Source: Oligella sp050920755
Lineage (GTDB): Bacteria > Pseudomonadota > Gammaproteobacteria > Burkholderiales > Burkholderiaceae_B
Reading direction: 5' to 3'
Length of the DNA: 64,000 bases
Assembly: GCF_050920755.1 (NCBI RefSeq)
Contig: NZ_CP158480.1
Span: 62,001-126,000, forward strand
In this document: piece after piece, positions 8,901-16,535 of the stretch
How positions within the stretch are numbered: the first letter of the stretch is position 1
Layout of the letters: every line of letters starts with the position of its first letter
Position numbers and translations under genes: made by a program
The notes under the pieces: generated by a model
What the model was told of the DNA's origin: nothing
What the model saw: only the letters and a program-made list of their open reading frames with translations
The model's database searches: none

Positions 8901-9692
8901 ATGAAAAAAATAACATCATTAGTTGCCGCTTCATTATTTGCTTTTGCTTCATTTTCCGTGGCGGCACAGGATAAAGCTGAGCTACGTATCGGTGCCGAAG
9001 CGGCTTATGCACCCTTTGAGTATAAATTACCTAGCGGTGAGTTGGCGGGCTTTGATATTGATATCGGTAATGCGCTTTGTGAAAAGTTGGATATGAAGTG
9101 CGTGTGGATTGAGCAGCCGTTTGACAGTTTAATTCCGGGCTTATTGGCACGTAAGTTTGATCTTGTGCATTCGGCCATTACCGTGACCGAAGAGCGTAAA
9201 AAGGTGATTGCTTTTACCGATCCTTTATATGAAGTAAGTAGCCAATTAGTTGCCGCAAAAGACAGCGGTATTGATGGTAGTGACGAGTCACTTAAGGGTA
9301 AGACCGTAGGTGTATTACAGGGCTCGGTACAGGAAACCTATGCGCGTAAGCGTTGGGATCGTCGCTCCGGCGTGCGTGTGACTTCTTATGTTGAGCAGTC
9401 ACAGACCATTGCCGACTTAAAAGTGGGTCGTGTGGATGCTATTTTATTTGAATCGCCTAATGCTGTTGAAGGTTTATTAAATACACCGGACGGTGCTGCT
9501 TACACCTTTGTGGGTGAGCCGATTATCAATGATCCGATTATGAATAATGAAATCGCTATCGGTTTACGTAAGGAAGATACTGAGCTTAAGACTAAAATCA
9601 ACGCTGCCATTAAAGCACTTAAGGATGAAGGCGTGATTGATGAGTTCGCTAAGAAGTACTTCCAAGAAGGTGAAATTTCTGTTGTTAAATAA
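8901..9692 (+). CDS. Polar amino acid ABC transporter, periplasmic binding protein (HisJ/ArgT-like)
   Basis: This 263-residue solute-binding protein has a clear signal peptide (MKKITSLVAASLFAFASFSVAAQ). The mature part is family 3: LRIGAEAAYAPFEYK, the signature GFDIDIGNALCEKL, and DSLIPGLLARKFDLV. The acidic and aromatic pattern resembles the Lys/Arg/Orn- and His-binding proteins of enteric bacteria. It is the first gene of a complete four-gene importer transcribed rightward and is preceded by GAGAGAAG. The ligand is probably a basic amino acid such as histidine, arginine or ornithine, but sequence alone does not decide which. Confidence 0.93.
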   Translation: MKKITSLVAASLFAFASFSVAAQDKAELRIGAEAAYAPFEYKLPSGELAGFDIDIGNALCEKLDMKCVWIEQPFDSLIPGLLARKFDLVHSAITVTEERKKVIAFTDPLYEVSSQLVAAKDSGIDGSDESLKGKTVGVLQGSVQETYARKRWDRRSGVRVTSYVEQSQTIADLKVGRVDAILFESPNAVEGLLNTPDGAAYTFVGEPIINDPIMNNEIAIGLRKEDTELKTKINAAIKALKDEGVIDEFAKKYFQEGEISVVK

Positions 9693-9712
9693 TCAATCAT
9701 ATTGAGCTTATT

Positions 9713-10405
9713 GTGTTCTTAGACGGTTATTGGGAACTCATTAAAAGCGGCACGGGGGCTACCATTAAGTTAGCCCTTTTGTCCGTTTTATTGTCTTTTG
9801 TTTTGGGATTGCTTGGTGCCAGCGCCAAGCTCTTCGGTGGTGCCTTATTGCGTGGTATTGCTACGATTTATACCACGATTATCCGTGCCGTTCCCGATCT
9901 GATGCTGATGTTATTGTTGTTTTTCAGTATACAGATGGGCTTAAATCAAATCACTGACGCCCTGGGTTGGAAGGTGATTCAAATCGACCCTTTTTGGGCC
10001 GGTGTGATTGTGATTGGCTTGATTTACGGAGCCTATTTTACGGAAACCTTCCGCGGTGCCTTTTTATCGGTGCCCAAGGGGCAAATCGAAGCGGGTATGT
10101 CTTATGGTATGAGCCCGGCGCAGATTTTCAGTAGAATTTTATTTCCGCAAATGATGCGTTATGCTATCCCCGGCATTGGTAATAACTGGTTAGTGGTTTT
10201 AAAGGCCACTGCGTTGGTCTCTATCATCGGTCTGAGTGATTTGGTAAAGGCCAGTCAGGATGCGGGACGTGCTACCGGTAATATGTTCAAATACATTTTA
10301 ATTGCCGGCTTGATTTATTTGGTCCTCACCTCTTTATCAAATATTGTTCTATGGTATTTAGAGCGACGCTATTCAGCCGGTGCTGCTAAATTTGAAGTGG
10401 ATTAA
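9713..10405 (+). CDS. hisQ: Amino acid ABC transporter permease (HisQ-like)
   Basis: This 230-residue inner-membrane permease of the HisQ/M type has about five transmembrane helices. The conserved EAA loop (IEAGMSYGMSPAQIFSRILFP) contacts the ATPase, and the N-terminal amphipathic segment GTGATIKLALLSVLLS is typical. Translation most likely starts at GTG 9713, 20 bp after the binding-protein gene. It pairs with the next gene to form a heterodimeric channel, as in the HisJQMP system. Confidence 0.93.
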   Translation: MFLDGYWELIKSGTGATIKLALLSVLLSFVLGLLGASAKLFGGALLRGIATIYTTIIRAVPDLMLMLLLFFSIQMGLNQITDALGWKVIQIDPFWAGVIVIGLIYGAYFTETFRGAFLSVPKGQIEAGMSYGMSPAQIFSRILFPQMMRYAIPGIGNNWLVVLKATALVSIIGLSDLVKASQDAGRATGNMFKYILIAGLIYLVLTSLSNIVLWYLERRYSAGAAKFEVD

Positions 10406-10410
10406 GCAGC

Positions 10411-11160
10411 ATGGAAAGATTTTTTGAAATTTGGCAGGATTATTGGCAAGCCTTTCTGGTCTGGGACGGTTTTGAGTTCTCGGGACTGGCGGTGACCTTG
10501 TGGATTTTAGTGCTGTCGCTGCTGTTCGGCTTTGTGTTGTCGGTCTTATTAGCGGTGGGGCGGGTCTCCAAAAATCTTTTGATTAAGGGGCCGATTTGGC
10601 TATTTACCTATATTTTTAGAGGCACGCCATTTTATGTGCAGTTATTGCTGATTTATAGCGGTTTAATCAGTTTGGATGTGGTGCGCGGCACGCCTTTATT
10701 ACGTGATTTTTTTATTAACGGCTACTATTGTGCCATTTTAGCCCTGACGCTGAATACTACCGCCTATACCACGGAAATGTTTGCGGGCTTTATACGTACC
10801 ACCAATAAGGGTGAGATTGAGGCGGCAAGAGCGTTTGGAATGAGTAAATGGCAGCTTTATCGGCGTATTATTATTCCATCAATGTTAAGACGTGCCATTC
10901 CCGCCTATAGTAATGAGGTAATTTTAATGCTGCATACGACATCTCTTGCGTTTGCGGCGACGGTACCGGATATTTTAAAGGTCGCACGTGATGCTTATGC
11001 GGCCACTTATCAAGCCTTTATCGCATACGGTATTGCTGCATTACTTTATATGGTGGTGGCGTTTGTGATTGTGGGTTTATTTAGAAAGGTTGAAAAACGG
11101 GCCTTAGCGTATCTTGTGGTTAGCCCAAAAAGTGATAAACAGGTAGTTAAAAATGTATAA
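10411..11160 (+). CDS. hisM: Amino acid ABC transporter permease (HisM-like)
   Basis: This 249-residue second permease subunit starts five bases after hisQ and overlaps the ATPase gene by eight. It has a FSGLAVTLWILVLSLLFGF N-terminal helix, TYIFRGTPFYVQLLLIY, and the EAA-loop segment IEAARAFGMSKWQLYRRIIIP. These are standard for HisM/ArtM permeases. With HisQ it forms the transmembrane pore, and translational coupling to hisP is likely. Confidence 0.93.
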   Translation: MERFFEIWQDYWQAFLVWDGFEFSGLAVTLWILVLSLLFGFVLSVLLAVGRVSKNLLIKGPIWLFTYIFRGTPFYVQLLLIYSGLISLDVVRGTPLLRDFFINGYYCAILALTLNTTAYTTEMFAGFIRTTNKGEIEAARAFGMSKWQLYRRIIIPSMLRRAIPAYSNEVILMLHTTSLAFAATVPDILKVARDAYAATYQAFIAYGIAALLYMVVAFVIVGLFRKVEKRALAYLVVSPKSDKQVVKNV

Positions 11161-11920
11161 ATTAGAAGTTCTGGATATTCATAAGTCTTACGGTGACCAC
11201 GAGGTTCTTAAGGGCGTTACCCTACAGGCAAAGGCCGGTGATGTGGTGGCGATTATCGGTTCCAGCGGCTCCGGTAAGAGTACTTTTTTGCGCTGTATTA
11301 ATTTCCTCGAGCAGGCCAATGAGGGGAAAATTATTCTGAACGGTGAGGCTTTACCTTTAGAAAAAGATAAAAAGGGTTATCTCAAAGTCAGTGATAAAAA
11401 GGCCTTACAGCAGTTTCGTACCAAATTGGCGATGGTGTTTCAGCACTTTAACTTATGGGCGCATATGACCGTGCTGGAAAATGTCATCCAAGCACCGGTG
11501 CATGTGCTGGGGGTTAAAAAGGAGGATGCCATTGCGAGTGCTCGTGCTTATTTGAAAAAAGTCGGTTTACCACCCGAAGCGGAGTCCAAGTATCCCGCAC
11601 AGCTTTCCGGCGGTCAGCAGCAACGCGTGGCCATTGCCAGAGCCCTGACGATGGAGCCGGAGGTGATGCTTTTTGATGAGCCGACCTCCGCTTTGGACCC
11701 TGAGTTGGTGGGTGAGGTACTGAAAGTGATGCAGGAGCTTGCCGAAGAGGGCCGAACCATGATTGTGGTAACGCATGAGATGGGCTTTGCTCGCCATATT
11801 GCGACACAGGTGATGTTCTTACATGAGGGTGTGGTAGAGGAGCAGGGGCCGCCGGCCGAGGTCTTAAATAATCCTAAGAGTTTACGTTTACAGCAGTTCT
11901 TATCCGGTAATTTAAAATAG
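11153..11920 (+). CDS. hisP: Amino acid ABC transporter ATPase (HisP-like)
   Basis: This 255-residue ATP-binding subunit has all motifs intact: Walker A GSSGSGKSTFLRCIN near residue 38, Q-loop MVFQHFNLWAHMT, signature LSGGQQQRVAIARAL, Walker B VMLFDEPTSALDPE, and switch His in VVTHEMGFAR. It powers uptake by the preceding permeases. The order and sequence match HisP of the His/Lys/Arg/Orn transporters. The N-terminus MYKLEVLDIHKSYG matches the family. Confidence 0.96.
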   Translation: MYKLEVLDIHKSYGDHEVLKGVTLQAKAGDVVAIIGSSGSGKSTFLRCINFLEQANEGKIILNGEALPLEKDKKGYLKVSDKKALQQFRTKLAMVFQHFNLWAHMTVLENVIQAPVHVLGVKKEDAIASARAYLKKVGLPPEAESKYPAQLSGGQQQRVAIARALTMEPEVMLFDEPTSALDPELVGEVLKVMQELAEEGRTMIVVTHEMGFARHIATQVMFLHEGVVEEQGPPAEVLNNPKSLRLQQFLSGNLK

Positions 11921-11927
11921 CAGGGGC

Positions 11928-11952
11928 TTGAGCTTAGTCGCTTTAAGCTCAA
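11928..11952 (+). other. Hairpin between hisP and TSUP gene
   Basis: A perfect 9 bp stem (TTGAGCTTA / TAAGCTCAA) with a 7-base loop sits just after hisP, ten bases before the TSUP start. There is no T-run, so it is not a convincing terminator. It may stabilise the upstream mRNA or limit access to the downstream ribosome site. Confidence 0.5.
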
Positions 11953-11961
11953 AGGTAAAAA

Positions 11962-12789
11962 ATGACTTTCGGTTGGGACATTGCGCTTTATTTATTGTTG
12001 TTGGGTAGTGTCGGCGGCTTTATGGCGGGCCTTTTAGGTGTGGGCGGCGGCATGATTCTGGTGCCGTTTTTAACCATGTTGTTTACATGGAAGGGGATGC
12101 CGCTGGAATTAGTGGTGCACTCTTGTATAGCCACCTCCATGGCGATGATCTGCTTTACCTCATTATCCAGTATGCGCGCTCACCATAAACGCGGCGGTGT
12201 TTTATGGCCGGTGGTAGCGGCCTTGGTGCCGGGTGTGTTTTTAGGGGGCTTTTTATCAGGCGGTGTGGTTTTTTCCTTTATCAGTACCGCTTGGTTGGCA
12301 TTAGTCTTTGCGATTTTCATGGCTTATTCATCCTTTAATATGGCGGTGAATAAAAAGCCTAAACCCTCGCGTCAGTTACCGGGTTTTTTAGGCACCACGG
12401 CCATGGGTACGGTGATCGGCTTTGTCTCCGGTTTGGTCGGTGCCGGCGGTGGTTTTTTAACGGTACCTTTTCTCGTATGGTGTAATGTCAATATTCGCAA
12501 TGCCGTCAGTACTTCTGCGGCACTCGGTTTTCCTATTGCCGTGGCTAATACCGTCGGCTTTATTTATTCGGGCCTAAAGGATATCGGCTGGCAGCCGGGT
12601 ATGGTGGGCTATATTTATTGGCCGGCCTTATTGACCCTTATTTCCACCAGTATCATCATGGCACCGGTCGGTGCACATTTTGCTCATACTTGGCCGGTGG
12701 CACGAATTAAGCGAATCTTTGCCGTTGTACTGGCCTTTATTTGTCTCTATATGTTGAGAACATCACTGATCGCCTTTGGGATTATTTAA
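11962..12789 (+). CDS. TSUP/TauE-SafE family membrane permease
   Basis: This 275-residue protein has the internal duplication typical of the TSUP family. GFMAGLLGVGGGMILVPFL in the first half is matched by GFVSGLVGAGGGFLTVPFL in the second, each near the start of a four-helix half. Family members export or import sulfite, sulfonates or other organic anions; the substrate here is unknown. It lies 41 bp after hisP on the same strand and may share its transcript. A bidirectional terminator follows. Confidence 0.9.
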   Translation: MTFGWDIALYLLLLGSVGGFMAGLLGVGGGMILVPFLTMLFTWKGMPLELVVHSCIATSMAMICFTSLSSMRAHHKRGGVLWPVVAALVPGVFLGGFLSGGVVFSFISTAWLALVFAIFMAYSSFNMAVNKKPKPSRQLPGFLGTTAMGTVIGFVSGLVGAGGGFLTVPFLVWCNVNIRNAVSTSAALGFPIAVANTVGFIYSGLKDIGWQPGMVGYIYWPALLTLISTSIIMAPVGAHFAHTWPVARIKRIFAVVLAFICLYMLRTSLIAFGII

Positions 12790-12795
12790 GATAAA

Positions 12796-12821
12796 AAATA
12801 GCACTGAAACCAGTGCTATTT
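12796..12821 (+). terminator. Bidirectional intrinsic terminator
   Basis: An 11 bp perfect stem AAATAGCACTG / CAGTGCTATTT with a 4-base loop lies between the convergent TSUP gene and the GntP-like pseudogene. A-rich and T-rich flanks on both sides allow termination in both directions. Confidence 0.85.
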
Positions 12822-12827
12822 CCCTAA

Positions 12828-13801
12828 TTAAAAAGAACCGAACATACTACCTAAGACAATCACCGAGGTTAAGGCCACAAGTGGACCGAAGATGGTGACA
12901 GCGGCAATATCCATATAGGACTGGCGGTGGTTCAGACCACAAATAGATAGTAAGGTGATAATCGCCCAAATGCCTGGTTTTTTAGCCGGATCGATGGCCG
13001 CAAAGGCCTGATTGATGGAAGAAAAGTCCATCCCCGGGAATATCACATAGGTAAATAAGGCATTCAATGCAATCACAGTAGCAGCGGTGAAAAGGCTAAA
13101 ATTACCGGCATTTGTGACTGCGTGTTGAGATGCTCATGTCCCACACCGTTATTGTGTGCACCATAACCCTCGCCGGCTTTATGGGCGGCCTTGGCGCGCC
13201 TGTTAAGCCAAAACCAACCTACAAAAAACATGATTGCCGCAGCAATAACGCCTAAGCTCGGTGCCGCAAAGACATTGGTACCGTAGTAGGGGATTGGAAT
13301 GGTGTTTTGAATGGCCGGAGTACCGGGTAAAGCCGTCATGGTAAAGGTAAACGCACCCAGTGCAATGGTGCCGGGGATCAGGCGTTTGTGGATATTGGCC
13401 TGATAAAACATCACCTTGGCAATGGGAAAAATAGCAAACGCCACCACAAATAAGGATACCCCGCCGTAGGTTAAAGCACCGCACGCAAGCACCACGGTGA
13501 GAATCGCATGCTTAGGACCTAATACTTTGGTAAACCAAGTGGCAATGCTGGAAGCGGCTCCCGAATCGGCCATTAGTTGCCCGAAAATCGCCCCTAAAAG
13601 GAAAACCGGAAAGAAATTTTATAAATAATTGCCCAGGGCACCCATAAAGGTTTCTGTGTAGATGGGCAACATTAAGCTGATATCGCCTGATAGTAATACG
13701 GCGAGAGCCGCCAATACCGGCGCTAAAATAAGTACCGAAATACCTCGATAAGCAAGGTACATCAGCAGAAAGAGTGAGGGTAAAATAGCCGGTGTACTCA
13801 C
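12828..13801 (-). pseudogene. Decayed GntP-family permease
   Basis: The frame starts at GTG 13801 with a GGAG six bases upstream and reads a normal GntP N-terminus (STPAILPSLFLLMYLAYRG, then ISVLILAPVLAAL). Three lesions are visible. A TAA at about 13619-13621 interrupts GALGNYL / NFFPVFLLGAIFGQLM. A one-base frameshift near 13074 separates MPVILAFSPLLL from VIALNALFTYVIFPGMD. In the last frame PGIWAI joins directly to ITLLSICGLNHRQSYMDI, so roughly 130 residues normally lying between these family motifs are absent. The C-terminal GSMFGSF is intact. GntP proteins import gluconate or other hydroxy acids. The internal deletion makes sequencing error an insufficient explanation. Confidence 0.88.
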
Positions 13802-13865
13802 GGAAAGCTCCAAATGGTTTTGCAGGAGTCAAAAGGCTAACACGTTAACGTTGCAATTGTGTTGA

Positions 13866-13897
13866 CGTCCTCCCCGCCCTAAAGGACGGGGATTCCC
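13866..13897 (-). ncRNA. IS605-type right end and probable omega-RNA 3' scaffold
   Basis: Directly after the tnpB stop lies the conserved right-end hairpin of tnpB elements (GGGAATCCCCGTCC, TTTA, GGGCGGGGAGGA on the minus strand). In characterised IS200/605 elements the guide RNA scaffold overlaps the tnpB 3' end and this hairpin, and the guide is the flanking DNA just outside. The guide here would start near 13860 and read leftward. Confidence 0.65.
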
Positions 13898-14928
13898 ACT
13901 ACTGGCGCTCGACGTCCCGAGCGGAGAATGTTTAACGCAGCATTGACATCACGATCATGGACCGTACCGCAATCACTGCAAACCCACTCTCTTATTCGCA
14001 AACCTGCGATACCTTTCGGCCTCGACTCGGGCAATGCGCCGCAAGCCGAGCAGGTCTGGGAGGAAAACGACTCATTCACTTCTTCGTACCATGCGCCATT
14101 CGCAACCGACTTGTACGCAAGCATCGTTTTGAAGGAATGCCAGGATGCGTCGTAAACGCTTTTCGCCATCCTGGTTTTGGCGAGTTTTCCGCTGCTGACG
14201 TTGCCAACAGCGATGTAATCGAATCGCCGCACGATGTCCGCGCTGACCTTGTGCAAGAAGTCCTGCCGAGCGTTGGCGATCTTGGTGTGGATTTTCGTTG
14301 CCAGTCGCTTCTTTCCGGCGCGCTGCGCCTTCGCCAGTTTTTCTTCAAGCTGCCGGAAACACCGGGGATGCTCGATCTTCTCGCCAGTGGACAGCGTAGC
14401 CAGATCGGCAAGCCCCAGGTCGATGCCGACGCCACGCACCGGCTGCCGCACCTCGACAGCAGGAACCTCGATCACGATGTTCAGGAACCAATTGCCTCGC
14501 CGGTCTTGGCTGAAGCAGGTGCCATCCTTGATCTTGCCTTCCGGCAAGGCTCTGGAATTGAACACGCGGAACGTGTTGCCAGCGAAGCGGAAAGCATCGC
14601 CATGGCGTTTCAAATCCCGGCCCTTGAGCGGCACCCAGCCAAGCGAACGCTTGCCCCGGTAGCGAAGGAACGGGCGATTGAATTGCTTGCGAGACTTTGC
14701 GTATTGCTCGCACACGGCGTTGATCGTGCCGGAGTGGATGCCAAGTTCCTTGCTGCTGCCAGCGGTCAGGACGTTCAGATCAAACCCGGTGGGCCATCGC
14801 TTGCGCCACTTGAGCGCGTGTTTCTGCGTGTCATTGCAGAAGTTCCAGACGAAATTTACCGCCCGCGCCTGCTTGTTCAGCAAGCCGTTCAAAGACTTTA
14901 CGCGGTAGCGGTAAACCTTCGTACTCAT
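13879..14928 (-). CDS. tnpB: TnpB-family RNA-guided nuclease with noncanonical RuvC-II
   Basis: This 349-residue protein has an N-terminal TnpB WED/REC region, RuvC-I Asp170 in GIDLGLADLAT, a zinc finger (Cys293, 296, 317, 320) and the RuvC-III motif HDRDVNAALNIL at about 324-335. At the RuvC-II position where most TnpBs have I/V-E-D/N-L, this protein reads YIAVGNVSSGKLAK, with Gly242 in place of the catalytic Glu. Acidic residues 282, 283 and 286 (EEVNES) just before the zinc finger might substitute. The start ATG overlaps the stop of the upstream ribbon-helix-helix gene. High GC indicates acquisition. It could be a rearranged-site active nuclease or an inactive homolog. Confidence 0.9.
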   Translation of the reverse strand: MSTKVYRYRVKSLNGLLNKQARAVNFVWNFCNDTQKHALKWRKRWPTGFDLNVLTAGSSKELGIHSGTINAVCEQYAKSRKQFNRPFLRYRGKRSLGWVPLKGRDLKRHGDAFRFAGNTFRVFNSRALPEGKIKDGTCFSQDRRGNWFLNIVIEVPAVEVRQPVRGVGIDLGLADLATLSTGEKIEHPRCFRQLEEKLAKAQRAGKKRLATKIHTKIANARQDFLHKVSADIVRRFDYIAVGNVSSGKLAKTRMAKSVYDASWHSFKTMLAYKSVANGAWYEEVNESFSSQTCSACGALPESRPKGIAGLRIREWVCSDCGTVHDRDVNAALNILRSGRRAPVVGIPVL

Positions 14929-15053
14929 AGGCGCTTCAGGTATTCGTCAATGGCTCGACGGATGTGTTCAGCGACGGAAAGCCCTGTCTTTTCAGACAAC
15001 GCCTTGAGCGCAGCAACAACGGGTTCAGGTAGGAATATATGTGTGCGTTTCAT
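14925..15053 (-). CDS. 42-residue ribbon-helix-helix protein coupled to TnpB
   Basis: This small ORF ends in TGA overlapping the tnpB ATG (ATGA), which implies translational coupling. The product MKRTHIFLPEPVVAALKALS continues with EKTGLSVAEHIRRAIDEYL and matches a CopG/Arc-type ribbon-helix-helix fold: a short strand then two helices. Such proteins dimerise and bind DNA, so it may repress the tnpB operon or bind the element ends. It shares the GC-rich composition of tnpB. Confidence 0.75.
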   Translation of the reverse strand: MKRTHIFLPEPVVAALKALSEKTGLSVAEHIRRAIDEYLKRL

Positions 15054-15107
15054 TCATACATTATACCTGTTTTTATATCCAGTAGTGCAGCCTACCGGCT
15101 GCGCTCC

Positions 15108-15141
15108 TTTCCTCCCCGGCCTGAACGCCGGGATCTCCCGG
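15108..15141. repeat. Left-side hairpins of the tnpB element
   Basis: Two overlapping palindromes are present: CCCGGC-CTGAAC-GCCGGG (15115-15132) and CCGGGA-TC-TCCCGG (15128-15141). The first is preceded by CCTCCCC, the same motif and orientation as at the opposite end of the element. It therefore resembles a second right-end hairpin rather than a mirror-image left end. Confidence 0.6.
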
Positions 15142-15193
15142 AGTATCTGATGAAATCAGCGAGTACCGTCTTGTCGGCACTCGCTTTATCTGC

Positions 15194-16330
15194 TTACTCT
15201 TGCACTAAGCAATCGCTATTAATTTCCGACACCTGACGGGTTGCGGTCAGGGTCATGGCAACGCGCATTTCTTTTTCCAAGAGGTTCAGTAAATTACTCA
15301 CGCCTTGACCGCCGGCGGCGGCGAGAGCGTAAATATAGGCGCGACCAATCATTGTGGCATCTGCACCGAGCGCCAGCATACGCACAATATCCAAGCCGTT
15401 ACGAATACCTGAGTCAACAAGGATTTTTAAATCACCCTTAACCGCATCGGCAATCTTCGGTAAAGCTTTGGTGGTGGATAGCACACCATCTAATTGGCGA
15501 CCGCCGTGGTTGGAAACCACAATACCGTCGGCTCCAAAATGCACCGCATCCTTGGCATCATCTGCATCCAAAATGCCTTTAATCACCATCGGACCGTCCC
15601 AGAATTCACGAATCCACTCTAAGTCTTTCCATGAAATCGAAGGGTCGAAGTTATTGCCCAGCCAGCCCATATAATCCTCCAGGGCCACTGGCTTACCGAG
15701 GTAACGGGAAATATTACCCAAATCATGAGGGCGACCGTTTAAACCCACATCCCAAGACCAAAATGGATGTAATGCGGCTTGTAGATAGCGGCGCCACTCG
15801 GCATAAGGACCACTCATACCGGAATGGGCATCGCGATAGCGGGCACCGGGTACCGGCATATCCACCGTAAAGACGAGGGTTGAGCAGCCGGCGGCTTTGG
15901 CACGGTCAAGCACATTTTTCATAAAACCGCGGTCTTTCAATACATACAGCTGAAACCACATGGGGCGGGACAGTTCAGGCACCACCTCTTCAATCGGGCA
16001 CACTGAAACCGTGGACATGGTAAAGGGAATACCGTACTCAGCCGCTGCTTTAGCCGCTTGCACTTCACCGCGACGGGCGTACATACCGGTTAAACCGACC
16101 GGTGACAAAATTAACGGGATACGTAGCTTTTCGCCAAATAGCTCAGTGCCGGTGTCTAAAGCCGACATATCGCGTAATACCCGTTGTTTTAAGGCAACTT
16201 GAGCCAAATCGTTAACATTGTCATTTAAGGTGCGCTCTGCATAGGCACCACCGTCGATGTAATGAAATAAAAAGGGTGGTAAACGTCTCTTAGCCGCCTT
16301 ACGGTAATCGGTAGATGAAGAAATAATCAT
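15194..16330 (-). CDS. lldD: L-lactate dehydrogenase (FMN, quinone-linked)
   Basis: The 378-residue protein belongs to the FMN-dependent alpha-hydroxy acid dehydrogenases. It oxidises L-lactate to pyruvate at the inner membrane. Visible family segments are FHYIDGGAYAERT near residue 23, PLILSPVGLTGMYARRGE, FTMSTVSVCPIEEV, the active-site region IVVSNHGGRQLDGV (His as general base), and ILVDSGIRNGLDIVRMLALGAD. The length equals that of enteric LldD (about 380-396). It is transcribed divergently from the lactate permease across a region with two GntR-type operators. A tnpB element sits just beyond its 3' end. Confidence 0.96.
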   Translation of the reverse strand: MIISSSTDYRKAAKRRLPPFLFHYIDGGAYAERTLNDNVNDLAQVALKQRVLRDMSALDTGTELFGEKLRIPLILSPVGLTGMYARRGEVQAAKAAAEYGIPFTMSTVSVCPIEEVVPELSRPMWFQLYVLKDRGFMKNVLDRAKAAGCSTLVFTVDMPVPGARYRDAHSGMSGPYAEWRRYLQAALHPFWSWDVGLNGRPHDLGNISRYLGKPVALEDYMGWLGNNFDPSISWKDLEWIREFWDGPMVIKGILDADDAKDAVHFGADGIVVSNHGGRQLDGVLSTTKALPKIADAVKGDLKILVDSGIRNGLDIVRMLALGADATMIGRAYIYALAAAGGQGVSNLLNLLEKEMRVAMTLTATRQVSEINSDCLVQE

Positions 16331-16381
16331 AGGCCTGATCTAAAGGAATGTTGATGGATTATTTTATTATAAAGCACCAAT

Positions 16382-16394
16382 GTGGTCATACCAC
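16382..16394. promoter_or_regulatory. Predicted LldR-type operator O1
   Basis: This is a perfect palindrome, GTGGT-CAT-ACCAC, in the lldD/lctP intergenic region. It matches the TGGT-N3-ACCA pattern bound by the FadR/LldR/PdhR branch of GntR regulators. Its centre lies 84 bp from the second site, about eight helical turns, so a looped complex is possible. Confidence 0.7.
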
Positions 16395-16465
16395 TTTTAA
16401 TAAAACATAAGAATACACGAGATTATCAGGAAAATAATTCAGGGTTTTTACTTATATACGAATAT

Positions 16466-16478
16466 TTGGTACTACCAG
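16466..16478. promoter_or_regulatory. Predicted LldR-type operator O2 overlapping lctP promoter
   Basis: TGGT-ACT-ACCA lies at 16467-16477 within TTGGTACTACCAG. It directly abuts a good -10-like TATGAT (16479-16484) about 52 bp upstream of lctP, so bound repressor would block polymerase. Together with O1 it mirrors the two-operator control known for the E. coli lldPRD genes. Confidence 0.7.
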
Positions 16479-16535
16479 TATGATCGAAAACGTTCAAAAT
16501 AGTCGAATTGACTTTCCCCTAGGAGGAGTTTAGAG

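Larger units (their letters stand above)
13858..15150 (-). mobile_element. tnpB-only IS200/IS605-type element
   Basis: The unit holds a TnpB gene and a small ribbon-helix-helix gene, bounded by subterminal hairpins, with no Y1 transposase TnpA. It is clearly GC-richer than its surroundings: the line 14521-14580 has 34 of 60 G/C by direct count. Such elements move only with help from a TnpA in trans. It lies between the 5' end of the GntP-like pseudogene and the 3' end of lldD. Boundaries are approximate and set from the hairpins. Confidence 0.8.

Noticed and set aside
13957..15150. 397-codon plus-strand open frame
   Set aside because: It is entirely antisense to tnpB and the ribbon-helix-helix gene, arises from their GC-rich codon bias, and its translation has no recognisable domain.
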